Shown in pieces: positions 1-9,700 of a stretch of DNA of 64,000 nt. Within the stretch, counting starts at the first letter, position 1. Each line of letters begins with the position of its first letter. The notes below the pieces were generated by a model. The model had not been told where the DNA came from and did not search any database. It saw only the letters and a list, made by a program, of their open reading frames with translations. Position numbers and translations under genes: made by a program. The stretch lies in the NCBI GenBank assembly GCA_947474435.1, contig CANJII010000003.1, positions 86,297-150,296 on the forward strand, in the 5' to 3' direction. This stretch comes from Chitinophagaceae bacterium (GTDB taxonomy: Bacteria > Bacteroidota > Bacteroidia > Chitinophagales > UBA10324).

Positions 1-84
1 CAGCAAATTTCAATCACAAATTAAATCAGCAATTTCATATTCTGTTGTTTGAAGTTTGCGCAATTCATTTTCCTTTGCGGTTAC

Positions 85-624
85 ATGAACAGAAAAACTC
101 TTTTATTAATCGGCGTTTTTATTTTACTTGCAATAATCGGATTCATTGGGTGGAAAATTTACAGCTCATATACTCAGCTTGAATTCACCAATGGAAATTA
201 CATACCTGATATCCGATTGCCAGATCAAAACGGCGACACCCTTTCACTTTATTCATTGAAAGGAAACATTGTGTTGGTGCAGTTCTGGGCTTCGTGGTGC
301 GGCCCTTGCCGAATGGAAAATCAAAACCTGGTTAAATTGTATTCTGTATTTCAGAATGTTGAAATGAAGGACGGTGGCTCTTTTAAAATTTTCAGTATCT
401 CGGTTGATAAAGATAAATCGAACTGGAGGCAAGCACTCGAACACGATAAAATGATATGGCCCGATCAGGTAAATGATTCGCTTGAATTTGAAAAAAGTAT
501 TTCACAGGTTTTTAATGTTCATTCCATACCAACCACTTTTTTAATTGATCAAACCGGAATGATTATCGGTGTAAATCTTTCAGCCATGCAATTGGAAAGT
601 GTGTTGGAGAAAAGGTTGAAATAA
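85..624 (+). CDS. TlpA/ResA-like thioredoxin-fold protein
   Basis: Membrane-anchored thiol-disulfide oxidoreductase of about 179 residues. One N-terminal hydrophobic segment (residues 5-24) should tether a periplasmic thioredoxin domain. The WASWCGPC motif has its redox cysteines at residues 72 and 75. The later SIPTTFLID stretch holds the cis-proline of the fold. The frame is open from a TTG at 49, but the ATG at 85 directly precedes a normal signal anchor (MNRKTLL) and is preferred. TlpA/ResA relatives reduce apocytochromes or other exported thiols; the substrate here cannot be read from the context. It stands alone, 118 bp upstream of grpE. Family is clear; precise role is inferred. Confidence 0.88.
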   Translation: MNRKTLLLIGVFILLAIIGFIGWKIYSSYTQLEFTNGNYIPDIRLPDQNGDTLSLYSLKGNIVLVQFWASWCGPCRMENQNLVKLYSVFQNVEMKDGGSFKIFSISVDKDKSNWRQALEHDKMIWPDQVNDSLEFEKSISQVFNVHSIPTTFLIDQTGMIIGVNLSAMQLESVLEKRLK

Positions 625-742
625 TATCAAATCATTCCCTTTTGTCAATTCATATACATTTGACGGCCTTTGCAGTGCCTCATTGTCATAAATTTTTTGA
701 TGGCAAATGGTTTGACAAATGCACTAATCTCAAATACTACTA

Positions 743-1405
743 ATGGAAAACCAGGAAAAAGACATTCACGCTGACAATAACGACTTAAATCTTCAACCTC
801 CCGCTGAAAAATCGGCTGAAGAAATTATGAATGAAATTGAAAATGCAGCAACCGAAAATTCTTCAACCGAACCCAGCAAATCATTTGAAGAACTGGAAGA
901 AAAAGCCGAAGGTTTATTAGAGAAAATTGGTTTCGGAAAAAAATCAGCTCACAAGAAAGAAGCACAGGAACTGAAAGAGAAACTGGAAGAAATGAACGAC
1001 CGATATCTTCGCCTCGTTGCTGAGTTCGATAATTTTAAAAAGCGCAACGCAAAAGAAAGGTTGGAGTGGATGAAAAATGCAGGACAGGATATCATTCAAT
1101 CAATACTACCAACGCTTGATGATTTCAATCGTGCAGTGAAACAAATGGAAACTTCAAAAGACATTGCTTCGGTAAAAGATGGAGTGCAACTCATTCACAA
1201 TAAATTAAAATCTACACTCGAAGGACGCGGACTGAAACAGTTGGAATCAATTGGTCAGGAGTTCAATCCCGAACTGCACGAGGCAATAACCGAAATTCCT
1301 GCACCAACCGAAGAACTAAAAGGCAAGGTGGTTGACGAAATTGAAAGCGGATATTCACTCAACGATAAAATGCTTCGCTACGCAAAAGTGATTGTTGGAA
1401 AATAA
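743..1405 (+). CDS. grpE: Nucleotide exchange factor GrpE
   Basis: GrpE releases ADP from DnaK and so resets the Hsp70 cycle in the cytoplasm. The 220-residue protein has an acidic, low-complexity N-terminus (about residues 1-60), a long charged helix that would form the dimeric coiled coil (about 70-140), and the conserved C-terminal beta domain, including FNPELHEA and the final KVIVGK. Length is normal for the family. dnaJ follows on the same strand after 90 bp, so the pair is a chaperone operon without dnaK. No CIRCE-type inverted repeat was seen upstream. A TACATTTG sequence at 655-662 resembles a Bacteroidota -7 box, but no partner box is at the right distance. Confidence 0.95.
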   Translation: MENQEKDIHADNNDLNLQPPAEKSAEEIMNEIENAATENSSTEPSKSFEELEEKAEGLLEKIGFGKKSAHKKEAQELKEKLEEMNDRYLRLVAEFDNFKKRNAKERLEWMKNAGQDIIQSILPTLDDFNRAVKQMETSKDIASVKDGVQLIHNKLKSTLEGRGLKQLESIGQEFNPELHEAITEIPAPTEELKGKVVDEIESGYSLNDKMLRYAKVIVGK

Positions 1406-1407
1406 TA

Positions 1408-1473
1408 CTTCGACAGGCTCAGTATGACAGTCGTTGAAAATAAAAGTGCTATGTCAGTCAGAGCTTGTCGAAG
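1408..1473. repeat. Inverted repeat of the CTTCGACA family
   Basis: The left arm at 1408-1429 begins CTTCGACAGGCTCAG. The right arm at 1452-1473 is its imperfect reverse complement (18 of 22 positions), giving a hairpin with a loop of about 22 nt between grpE and dnaJ. A near-identical single arm lies inside ileS (7132-7150), so this is a dispersed repeat. It could fold in the grpE-dnaJ mRNA, but no T-run follows, so it is not an obvious terminator. Confidence 0.75.
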
Positions 1474-1495
1474 ACTGAATTGAATAAAAACAGAA

Positions 1496-2680
1496 ATGGC
1501 AAAAAGAGATTACTACGAAATTTTAGGTGTCAGCCGAAACGCAACACCCGATGAACTTAAAAAAGCTTATCGCAAGGTGGCTATGCAGTTTCACCCCGAC
1601 CGCAATCCCGGCGATAAAGAATCGGAAGAAAAATTTAAAGAAGCAGCCGAGGCTTATGATGTGCTGACTGATAAAGAAAAGAAAGATCGTTATGATCGGT
1701 TCGGTCATCAGGGCATGAGTGGCAATGGCGGCGGACAAGGCGGAGGATTCAGTGGTGGTGGCATGAACATGGAGGACATTTTCTCACACTTCGGCGATGT
1801 GTTCGGTGGTCATGGTGGCGGAGGTGGTAGCCCATTTGAAGGTTTCTTTTCAGGCGGACGAAGTAGCGGTGGTCAACGAAGTCGTGGTGTTCGTGGTGGA
1901 AATCTTCGGATAAAAATTTCACTCACTCTAAAAGAAGTTGCTGAAGGCGCACAAAAAAAACTCAAGGTAAAAAAATACATTGCCTGCGATACCTGTCATG
2001 GCAATGGTGCAAAAGATAAATCGTCGTTCAGCACCTGCAATACCTGTAAAGGTTCTGGGCATGTGCGCCGCGTAACCAATACCATTCTCGGGCAAATGCA
2101 AACCACCACCACTTGCCCAACCTGCAATGGCGAAGGACAATCAATCACCGCAAAATGTACTACTTGTAAAGGTGAAGGCCGAATGTGGGGTGAAGAAACA
2201 ATTACAGTTGATATTCCGGCAGGAGTAACTGAGGGCATACAACTCAGTATGGGTGGCCGTGGCAATGCCGGTGAACGCGGTGGTCCAAATGGTGATTTGG
2301 TAATTCAGATAGAAGAAATTCCGAACGAAGATTTAAAACGCGACGGCATAAATATTATTTACGACCTGCACATCAGTTTCATGGACGCAGCATTGGGAAC
2401 AAGTATTGAAGTTCCAACCATTGATGGCAGAGCTAAAATCAAAATAAAACCAGGCACGCAGGCAGGCGAAATTTTCCGTTTGAAAGGAAAAGGTCTTCCT
2501 AATTTAAATGCTTATGGAAAGGGTGATGAATTAATTTATGTAAACATCTGGACACCTAAAACGCTCAATGGCGAAGAAGAAAAAATATTAGAGAAACTGA
2601 AAACACATCACAACTTTCAACCGCACCACAACAAAAGCGAAAAATCTTTCTTCGAAAAAATGAAGGATTATTTTAATTAG
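1496..2680 (+). CDS. dnaJ: Chaperone DnaJ (Hsp40)
   Basis: Type I Hsp40 that stimulates the DnaK ATPase and delivers unfolded clients. All domains are present in order: J domain with the HPD tripeptide at residues 33-35, a long Gly/Phe-rich linker (about 73-130), a zinc centre with four CxxCxGxG repeats (cysteines 164/167, 181/184, 207/210, 221/224), and the C-terminal substrate-binding domains. At 394 residues it is slightly longer than E. coli DnaJ, mainly through the glycine-rich linker. The ATG at 1496 gives the standard [12 protein letters not shown] start. It follows grpE across the inverted repeat and is probably co-transcribed with it. Confidence 0.97.
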   Translation: MAKRDYYEILGVSRNATPDELKKAYRKVAMQFHPDRNPGDKESEEKFKEAAEAYDVLTDKEKKDRYDRFGHQGMSGNGGGQGGGFSGGGMNMEDIFSHFGDVFGGHGGGGGSPFEGFFSGGRSSGGQRSRGVRGGNLRIKISLTLKEVAEGAQKKLKVKKYIACDTCHGNGAKDKSSFSTCNTCKGSGHVRRVTNTILGQMQTTTTCPTCNGEGQSITAKCTTCKGEGRMWGEETITVDIPAGVTEGIQLSMGGRGNAGERGGPNGDLVIQIEEIPNEDLKRDGINIIYDLHISFMDAALGTSIEVPTIDGRAKIKIKPGTQAGEIFRLKGKGLPNLNAYGKGDELIYVNIWTPKTLNGEEEKILEKLKTHHNFQPHHNKSEKSFFEKMKDYFN

Positions 2681-2739
2681 AAAATAAAATAGAGATGAAG
2701 TTTTGTTCAGTGAATTAATAAATAGTTCTTTCAGAATTA

Positions 2740-5205
2740 TCAGAATCCAATTTGCATACTTGCCCTCACTCCGAATTTGGTTGCGTTCGTTAAATCGCGA
2801 TAAGTCAATCGCCAGAAAGCATCTACTCTCAACACACGAAAAATATTTTCAATACCAACACCTGATTCTAAGTAAGGAGTTGAATCGGGAATATGAAGCT
2901 CATTTTTCAGATTGGCCGTTTTATTTGCGGCGCTCATTCCGCCCCATAATATTTTGGTGGTTGCAACCGAACGCCATTTCAGTTTTTGCAGCAATGGAAA
3001 ATACCTGAACGGAAATGTACCGAAGTGTTCGGTAATCATTGCACTTACATAATGGTCGGTAACGAATTCATAATTATTCATTCCGTTGAAGGCAAAGTTG
3101 CTGTAGTAATAAGTTTCGTTTCCGCGCGCCACATTTAAAGCCGGATACGGCAGCGTACCGAAAGTTTTTCCTGCAGCTATATTGTATTCCAATCTTCCGA
3201 AAAAATGCAAATTGATTTTATCATTCACTTCAAAATATAATTTCTGGTATTCAAAATTGCTGCTCATTATTCCTTTTATGGCTCTGGTATATTTTAATTC
3301 TACAATGGGGAATTTGCTTCCCATGCTGGTACGCAAAAATTCGCCGGTATAAAATTTTTCCTGCCAGGCAAAGCGAGCTGAGTAAGTTATTTCAGCAAGA
3401 GAAATCGGAGCATTTATTATTTCATAGGATTCAGTTGAAGGTTGAAATGAATAATTCCAAGAAGGCAACAGGGTGCGGTGTTGTAAAATAATTTTGTTGC
3501 TGAAACCAATGAGCCATTCTTTTTCATACATGAATTTTTCGCTTTGCAGCCAAACTGTTTTCAGCGGAATGTTTTTTCTGAAAAAACCTGCGAATACATT
3601 ATCGCTTCCCAATTCGTTAAAGTGGTCGCTGCCATACGCATAGTCGCGAACAAAATCGGCACTGATTGTTTGCCGAGGAGTTTTACCAAGCATGTATAAC
3701 ATTCCGCCATTGTACTTCCATCTGTTATCAGCGGTTCCATACGCACCATAACCATACAACATTAAATTTTTGCTGAACTTGTTGCTAGTTCGCAAACCAA
3801 AACGATAGCGAGTTCCTTCAATGTTATTTTTTGTGAAAAAATTATAGAACGGACCAATCTCGAATAATCCGGTTGTTAAGTATCCGGTGCCAAGAGTGTT
3901 TAAAATGGTATGATAGCGTTTGTATGCTTTACTTTTGAGCAGTGAGTCCATCATTTTATAAGTGCGCTCTTCACTTGCACTCAATTGCGTGTGTCGTGCA
4001 CCTGCCCAATATTCATCACTCTTCTGAAAAACTTTTCCATCCAGCTTCACTGTAATTTTATCATCAAATATTTTATGAATGGCATTTTCATTTACCGCAA
4101 TGTTTTTGTATGAGGTATATTTTTTTGCCTCCACACCAAACATTTTTTCTGGCAAGCGGAAATGAACCACCATTTCATCCACTCTCATCATTGTTTTTCC
4201 GCCGCGCACTTTTTCAAATTGCTGGTGAATGGAAAAATCTTTTACAAAATTCAGATTCGATTTTGCTGAAAGATTCATTTCAATATCGGTTAACGCGAAC
4301 GAAGCACTATCCACCCAAAAGCTGCCAACAAAAGTATTTTCGCTTGGTCGGCGCGGTTTAAATTTTACTTTGAAGGATTTATTGTTTTGTGCAACACTGC
4401 TGTCAACAATATAATATTTGTAATAAGCTAATCCGTTATCGGAAACAGGACTGATAAAATTGGTTTTGAATAACGAAATATAATTTTCATAAACATTCAC
4501 CTGCTCGTACATGCTGCCGGTAAACTGTGCCATACTTTGATTTTTTACACCGGTAATTTTACTTGAACGGATAATTTCTTTTTCGGCTTTCGGTTCTTGT
4601 GTGAAATAATAATCAGAAATAGTTTCGGATAAAAACAACGGCAACAGCGAATGACCATCGGCACTGTCGGTGTTATCAAAAACAAATTCAAACGACTTCA
4701 ATATTTTTTTGTGCTGTAGTTTTTCGCTCACATCTTCCATGCAAAACTGCAACTTGTTATATACTTCGTAGCTGTATGATTCTAAATTCTTCTTGTTGTT
4801 CTGCAGTTTGTGGTCAATAATTTTTTTGAATAAAATATCAGCAGGGTTTTTTCCGGCAAAAACCATTACTTCTTTCAGATTATAATCTGATGGCGTTAAA
4901 ATAATTTCTATTGGAAATTTTGAGCGTTCGGTAATTTCCTGTTTGATGGTTTTAAAACCAACTGAAGAAACAATTAGTGTATCAACTCGATAAGCGGATG
5001 ACAGGTAAAAATTTCCTGAAGAATCAGCAGTGATTCCGGTTTTAGATTTAGATAAATAAATGGTGGCGTATGAAACAGGTTCGGCTGACGAATATTCCGT
5101 CACTTGTCCATTGAATGAAAATAGTTGTGCCTGTACATCAATAGAAAATACTGAAACAGAAAACACAAATGCCAGAAAGCGTAGTAATTGGGGCGAAAAA
5201 ATCAT
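2740..5205 (-). CDS. DUF5686 outer-membrane protein with carboxypeptidase-like regulatory domain
   Basis: Predicted outer-membrane protein of 821 residues. A signal peptide (about 1-26) is followed by a carboxypeptidase-regulatory-like beta-sandwich (about 28-110), the domain also found at the N-terminus of TonB-dependent receptors. The remainder matches the DUF5686 family of Bacteroidota: long, aromatic-rich, with alternating amphipathic strands consistent with a beta-barrel and ending in an aromatic residue (IGF). Function is unknown. It is transcribed alone and converges on dnaJ. An 18-bp perfect palindrome lies about 100 bp upstream of the ATG. The family call rests on overall pattern. 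Confidence 0.82.
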   Translation of the reverse strand: MIFSPQLLRFLAFVFSVSVFSIDVQAQLFSFNGQVTEYSSAEPVSYATIYLSKSKTGITADSSGNFYLSSAYRVDTLIVSSVGFKTIKQEITERSKFPIEIILTPSDYNLKEVMVFAGKNPADILFKKIIDHKLQNNKKNLESYSYEVYNKLQFCMEDVSEKLQHKKILKSFEFVFDNTDSADGHSLLPLFLSETISDYYFTQEPKAEKEIIRSSKITGVKNQSMAQFTGSMYEQVNVYENYISLFKTNFISPVSDNGLAYYKYYIVDSSVAQNNKSFKVKFKPRRPSENTFVGSFWVDSASFALTDIEMNLSAKSNLNFVKDFSIHQQFEKVRGGKTMMRVDEMVVHFRLPEKMFGVEAKKYTSYKNIAVNENAIHKIFDDKITVKLDGKVFQKSDEYWAGARHTQLSASEERTYKMMDSLLKSKAYKRYHTILNTLGTGYLTTGLFEIGPFYNFFTKNNIEGTRYRFGLRTSNKFSKNLMLYGYGAYGTADNRWKYNGGMLYMLGKTPRQTISADFVRDYAYGSDHFNELGSDNVFAGFFRKNIPLKTVWLQSEKFMYEKEWLIGFSNKIILQHRTLLPSWNYSFQPSTESYEIINAPISLAEITYSARFAWQEKFYTGEFLRTSMGSKFPIVELKYTRAIKGIMSSNFEYQKLYFEVNDKINLHFFGRLEYNIAAGKTFGTLPYPALNVARGNETYYYSNFAFNGMNNYEFVTDHYVSAMITEHFGTFPFRYFPLLQKLKWRSVATTKILWGGMSAANKTANLKNELHIPDSTPYLESGVGIENIFRVLRVDAFWRLTYRDLTNATKFGVRASMQIGF

Positions 5206-5299
5206 TAAGTAAAATTGTTTCCATCACGGTAGAGGCGTGTTTAGTATTGTTACTAATGAATTGGAGAAATGTTTCTCAGCATTCATGATAAGCATATTC

Positions 5300-5317
5300 A
5301 GTGAACTATAGTTCACT
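5300..5317. promoter_or_regulatory. 18-bp perfect palindrome, candidate operator
   Basis: AGTGAACTATAGTTCACT is perfectly self-complementary. It lies in the 153-bp gap between the end of lspA and the start of the DUF5686 gene, both on the minus strand, about 95 bp upstream of the DUF5686 ATG. With no loop and no T-run it is not a terminator. The form suits a site for a dimeric regulator, but no such protein is identified here. Confidence 0.4.
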
Positions 5318-5358
5318 TGCTATTATAGATAGGCGAAATTGAAAGGTATTTATTCGTG

Positions 5359-6033
5359 CTATTCAGGTGGCTGAACAGTAACCGAATTGTTTTCTGTTTC
5401 AGAGTCTGTGTTCTGAATTTCAGTTGATTCTTCCTTTTTAAAAAACCGCTTCTGAAAAATAAGTATAGCTATTACTCCTGATGAAATTGAAAAGTCGGCC
5501 ACATTAAAAATAGGGCGAAAAAAAACAAAGTATTCGCCTCCCCATAGTGGAACCCATTGAGGAAATGTTCCTTCCATTAATGGAAAATAAAGCATATCAA
5601 CCACCCGACCGTGCAGCCACGAACCATAACCACCACCATTCGGAAACAATTGTGCAACAGGACCGCCCGGATGACTTTCAGAAAAAATAACCCCATAAAA
5701 AACCGAGTCAAAAATATTTCCCATAGCGCCGGCAATAATCATAGCCACACTTATTATTAATCCCCAGTGTGCATTCTTCTTTACCAAGCTCCATAACCAA
5801 TAACTGAAAAATGAAACCGCAGCAATACGGAAAAGTGTGAGTAATAATTTACCGCCATCGCCTCCCCATTTCATACCAAAAGCCATTCCTTCATTCTCAA
5901 TAAAATAGAGATAAAACCAAGGAGTAATTTTTATGCTGTCGGTAATGGGCATGTGCAGTTTCACCCAGAACTTTAAAGTCTGGTCAACTGCAAGTATTAA
6001 TAAAATAAGGAGTAAAGGTTTAAGAAACTTCAA
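5359..6033 (-). CDS. lspA: Lipoprotein signal peptidase (signal peptidase II)
   Basis: Inner-membrane aspartyl protease that cleaves signal peptides of diacylglyceryl-modified prolipoproteins. Visible family motifs are the NEGMAFG block (about residues 47-53), GAMGNIFD (about 102-109), GRVVDM with catalytic Asp146, and FNVADFSIS with catalytic Asp180. Hydrophobic segments fit the four-helix topology. At 224 residues it is longer than the E. coli enzyme (164) because of loops between helices and a polar C-terminal tail, as is common in Bacteroidota. The start appears to be TTG, two nucleotides after the stop of the DksA-like gene, which suggests translational coupling. Its substrates would include the lipoproteins encoded here, such as GldD. 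Confidence 0.94.
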   Translation of the reverse strand: MKFLKPLLLILLILAVDQTLKFWVKLHMPITDSIKITPWFYLYFIENEGMAFGMKWGGDGGKLLLTLFRIAAVSFFSYWLWSLVKKNAHWGLIISVAMIIAGAMGNIFDSVFYGVIFSESHPGGPVAQLFPNGGGYGSWLHGRVVDMLYFPLMEGTFPQWVPLWGGEYFVFFRPIFNVADFSISSGVIAILIFQKRFFKKEESTEIQNTDSETENNSVTVQPPE

Positions 6034-6035
6034 TG

Positions 6036-6758
6036 TTACTTGCCCTGCATCATTTTAGCTTCGATACTTAAAGTAGCATGGGGTACAGCGCGCAATCTTT
6101 CTTTATCAATTAACTTTCCGGTAACACGACAAATACCATATGTCTTGCTTTCAATTCGCATCAATGCTTTTTCCAAATGATCTATATAAGTAGACTGGCG
6201 GGTTGCCATTTGCGACATATACTCGCGCTCCATTGCTACTGAACCATCTTCTATTGAACCAAATTTGTTTTCAGTATCGTCGGTTCCATTATCGTCTTTT
6301 CGGTTTATTTGGTCCTGTAAATATTTTAATTCATTGCGCGCCGCTTCTAATTTTTCGTCAATAAGGTTTTTAAATTCCAACAATTCCTTATCACTATAAC
6401 GAGCGCGATTGTCATCTGATTTATGAGCTCTGGGTTGAGCTACTAAATTAGTTGCATGTCGAATTACCTCAGTTTTTTGTTTTTCTGGTTTATGAGAAAC
6501 CTGTTTTACGGCAGCCGGTTTTGCAGTCACTTTTTTAGTAACCAATTTTTTCGCCTCCGGTTTTTTTGTGACCGGCTTTTTGACAACCGCTTTTTTAACA
6601 ACCGGTTTTTTTGCTTTCGACGATGGTTTAGCAGCAGGTTTACTTGCTTTTTTAGGAGCCGCTTTTTTTGCAACGGGCTTTTTCGCTTTAGGGGCAGCTT
6701 TTTTCACAGCCTTTTTTGGGGCTGGCTTCTTTGCAGTTTTGCTTGGTTTTTTTGCCAT
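6036..6758 (-). CDS. DksA/TraR-family protein with Lys/Ala/Pro-rich N-terminal tail, cysteine-poor
   Basis: A 240-residue protein with two parts. The first 110 residues are almost entirely Lys, Ala, Pro and Val in AKKP/AAPKK-like repeats, strongly basic and probably disordered. The second half resembles DksA/TraR: a helical hairpin with the DKELLEFKNLIDEKL segment, then YGICRVTGKLI and ERLRAVPHA. Classical DksA has four zinc-binding cysteines; only one remains here, so zinc binding is probably lost. The family modulates RNA polymerase; the basic tail could bind nucleic acid, which is inference. It sits between ileS (8-bp gap) and lspA (2-bp gap) in one operon. Confidence 0.85.
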   Translation of the reverse strand: MAKKPSKTAKKPAPKKAVKKAAPKAKKPVAKKAAPKKASKPAAKPSSKAKKPVVKKAVVKKPVTKKPEAKKLVTKKVTAKPAAVKQVSHKPEKQKTEVIRHATNLVAQPRAHKSDDNRARYSDKELLEFKNLIDEKLEAARNELKYLQDQINRKDDNGTDDTENKFGSIEDGSVAMEREYMSQMATRQSTYIDHLEKALMRIESKTYGICRVTGKLIDKERLRAVPHATLSIEAKMMQGK

Positions 6759-6766
6759 AACCTGCT

Positions 6767-9700
6767 CTATTTTTTTTGTTTGAGAATAATTTTTATTGGA
6801 AAATCATTGACCTCAACCACCTCTGCATCTGATAATTGCTCTACCATTTGCAAATCATCCGCTAAAATTTCGGCGCAAATATAATTTTTAAAATGATGTA
6901 TGGTAGCGTTTATAAAATCTTGTTTTTCAATGGTTAATTCTACTCGGTCGGTAATATTAAAACCACCCTCTTTTCGCATTTTTTGCAGTTTATTTACCAA
7001 TTCGCGGGCATTGCCCTCTTCCTGTAATTCATCAGTAATTGTTATATCCAGAGCAATGGTTAATTCGTTTTTATTGGTCACTTGCCATCCCGGAATGTCT
7101 TCCGAAATAATTTCAACTTCTTCTAAAAGCACTTCGACAAGCTCAGTATCAATTGTAATTTGAATGTATTTGTTCTTTTCCAGCTCAGCTATTTGATTTT
7201 GACTGAAAACGGCAATTATATCGGCTGCGGCTTTCATTTTCTTTCCAAGTTTCTGACCAAGCAATTTGAAATTTGCTTTCGCTTTTTTCTTTATCACTCC
7301 TTCCGTTTCGATAATGAATTCAATTTCCTTCACATTCACTTCCGAAAGTATCAGGTCTTTTACGGCTTCCACCTGAGATTGAAAATTTTCATTTAAAACC
7401 GGAATCATTATTTTATTGAGTGGCTGTCGAACCTTGATATTTACTTTTTTGCGAAGCGATAGCACTAATGATGAAATATCCTGTGCAATCTGCATTCGCT
7501 CTTCCAATGATTTATCAATTTCATTTTCATTAACAACCGGCCAATCACTTATGTGAACTGATTCTGAATTTTCCTTTTTGCTTACCAGATTCAAATCGCG
7601 AAACAATTTATCGGCGAAAAACGGCGAGACAGGAGCCATAAGTTTTGAAATGGTGAGCAGGCAGGTATAAAGAGTTTGATAAGCAGCAATTTTATCTTCA
7701 GTGTATTCGCCTTTCCAAAACCGTCGGCGGCACAACCGTACATACCAGTTACTCAGATGTTCATCTACAAATTCCTGAATGGTTCGTGCGGCATGAGTTG
7801 GTTCGTAATTATCAAAATCATTCTGAACAGTTTTTACCAGACTATTCAGCAATGAAATTATCCATTGGTCTATTTCCGGTCTTTTGTTCAGTGGAACTTC
7901 ATTTTCTTTATATATGAATTTATCGATGTTGGCATAAACCGCGAAAAAATTGTAGGTATTATATAGCGTACCAAAAAATTTCCGTTTTACTTCATCAATT
8001 CCGGCAATGTCAAATTTCAGATTATCCCACGGTTGCGAATTTGAAATCATGTACCAGCGTGTAGCATCCGCTCCGTATTTATCTAAAGTTTCAAACGGGT
8101 CAACGGAATTGCCCAATCGCTTTGACATTTTATTTCCACTCTTATCGAGCACTAATCCGTTGCTCACTACATTTTTATATGCAACAGAATCGTACAACAA
8201 AGTTGCTAGTGCATGCAATGTGAAAAACCAACCACGGGTTTGGTCAACTCCTTCGGCAATAAAATCTGCTGGAAAATTTTTGGCAAATAAATCTTTGTTC
8301 TCAAAAGGGAAATGCCATTGGGCATAAGGCATAGCGCCGCTATCGAACCAAACATCAACCAAATCAGGAGTACGCGAAAGTTTTTTTCCTGATTTAGAAA
8401 TCAGAAATATTCTATCAATGAACGGACGATGTAAGTCTTTCAGGTTTTCAGAAATGCTTTGAGCATCGTATTTCAAATTAAACAGTTTTGCATTTTGAGA
8501 AGAAAGTTTTATCTGCTCTTTCAATTCTTCAATTGAACCAATGCAAACCACTTCACTATCGTCTTCTGATTTCCAGAGTGGAAGTGGTGTTCCCCAAAAT
8601 CGTGATCGCGATAAATTCCAATCCTGCAAATTCTCCAACCAGTTTCCGAACCGGCCTGTGCCTGTTGATTCAGGTTTCCAGTTGATGGAATTATTCAACT
8701 GCATCATTCGCTCTTTCGCAGCAGTTGTTTTTACAAACCACGAATCGAGCGGATAATAAATTACAGGTTTATCAGTGCGCCAGCAATGCGGATAATTATG
8801 TTCGTACTTCTCAACTTTAAAAGCTTTGTTTTCTTTTTTCAGTTTAATACATATAAGTACATCAGGCGATTCATACTTCGCATCATCTTTATAATTCTTC
8901 ACATACATTCCTGAAAACTCACCTACACCATCAATAAATTTTCCTTGCTTGTCAACGAGTGTGAGCGACCCGAGTCCGTATTTTTTTGCCATCCGAAAAT
9001 CATCAGAACCAAAACTCGGAGCGGTGTGAACAATTCCGGTTCCATCTTCAGTAGTGACAAAATCACCTAAAACAACAACCCCTCCAGCCTCCCCAAAGAA
9101 AAGGAGTTGGCCGTTGCGTTCAACCATTTTATTTGCTTCGAATGGTATAAGCTGTTCGTAGTGAATTCCTTCTAAATCTTTTCCTTTGAAAGTTGAAATT
9201 ATTTTCCAGGGCAATTCCTTTTTGCCCGCTTCAAATTTCATTTCAGCATTTTCGAAATTGTTATCGAAATATTTTCCTATTAATGTTTTTGCAAGAATGA
9301 CATTGATTGGAATGGCTGTATATGGATTGAAAGTTTGAACCAAACTATATTCAATTTCCCCACCAATTGTCAATGCAGTGTTTGATGGAAGTGTCCATGG
9401 TGTTGTTGTCCACGCAAGAAAATAAACGGGAACATCATCACGAAAAAGAAATTTTGATTTTTCATCATTCACCACTTTGAATTGTGCAACCACAGTTGTG
9501 TCCTTCACCAAACGATAACAACCAGGCTGATTTAATTCATGGGTGCTTAATCCGGTTCCTGCTGCTGGTGAATATGGTTGAATGGTATATCCTTCGTACA
9601 ATAATCCCTTATCAAATAATTGTTTCAGCGCCCACCAAAGTGTTTCGATGTAATTATTTTCGTAAGTGATGTATGGATTTTTCAAGTCAACCCAGTAACC

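Noticed and set aside
2703..3008. 101-codon frame on the plus strand after dnaJ
   Set aside because: Lies wholly within the antisense of the DUF5686 barrel and has no recognisable domain.
6456..6884. Phe/Arg-rich frame opposite the DksA-like tail
   Set aside because: It is the antisense shadow of the Lys/Ala/Pro repeat region; such repeats give long open frames on the other strand.
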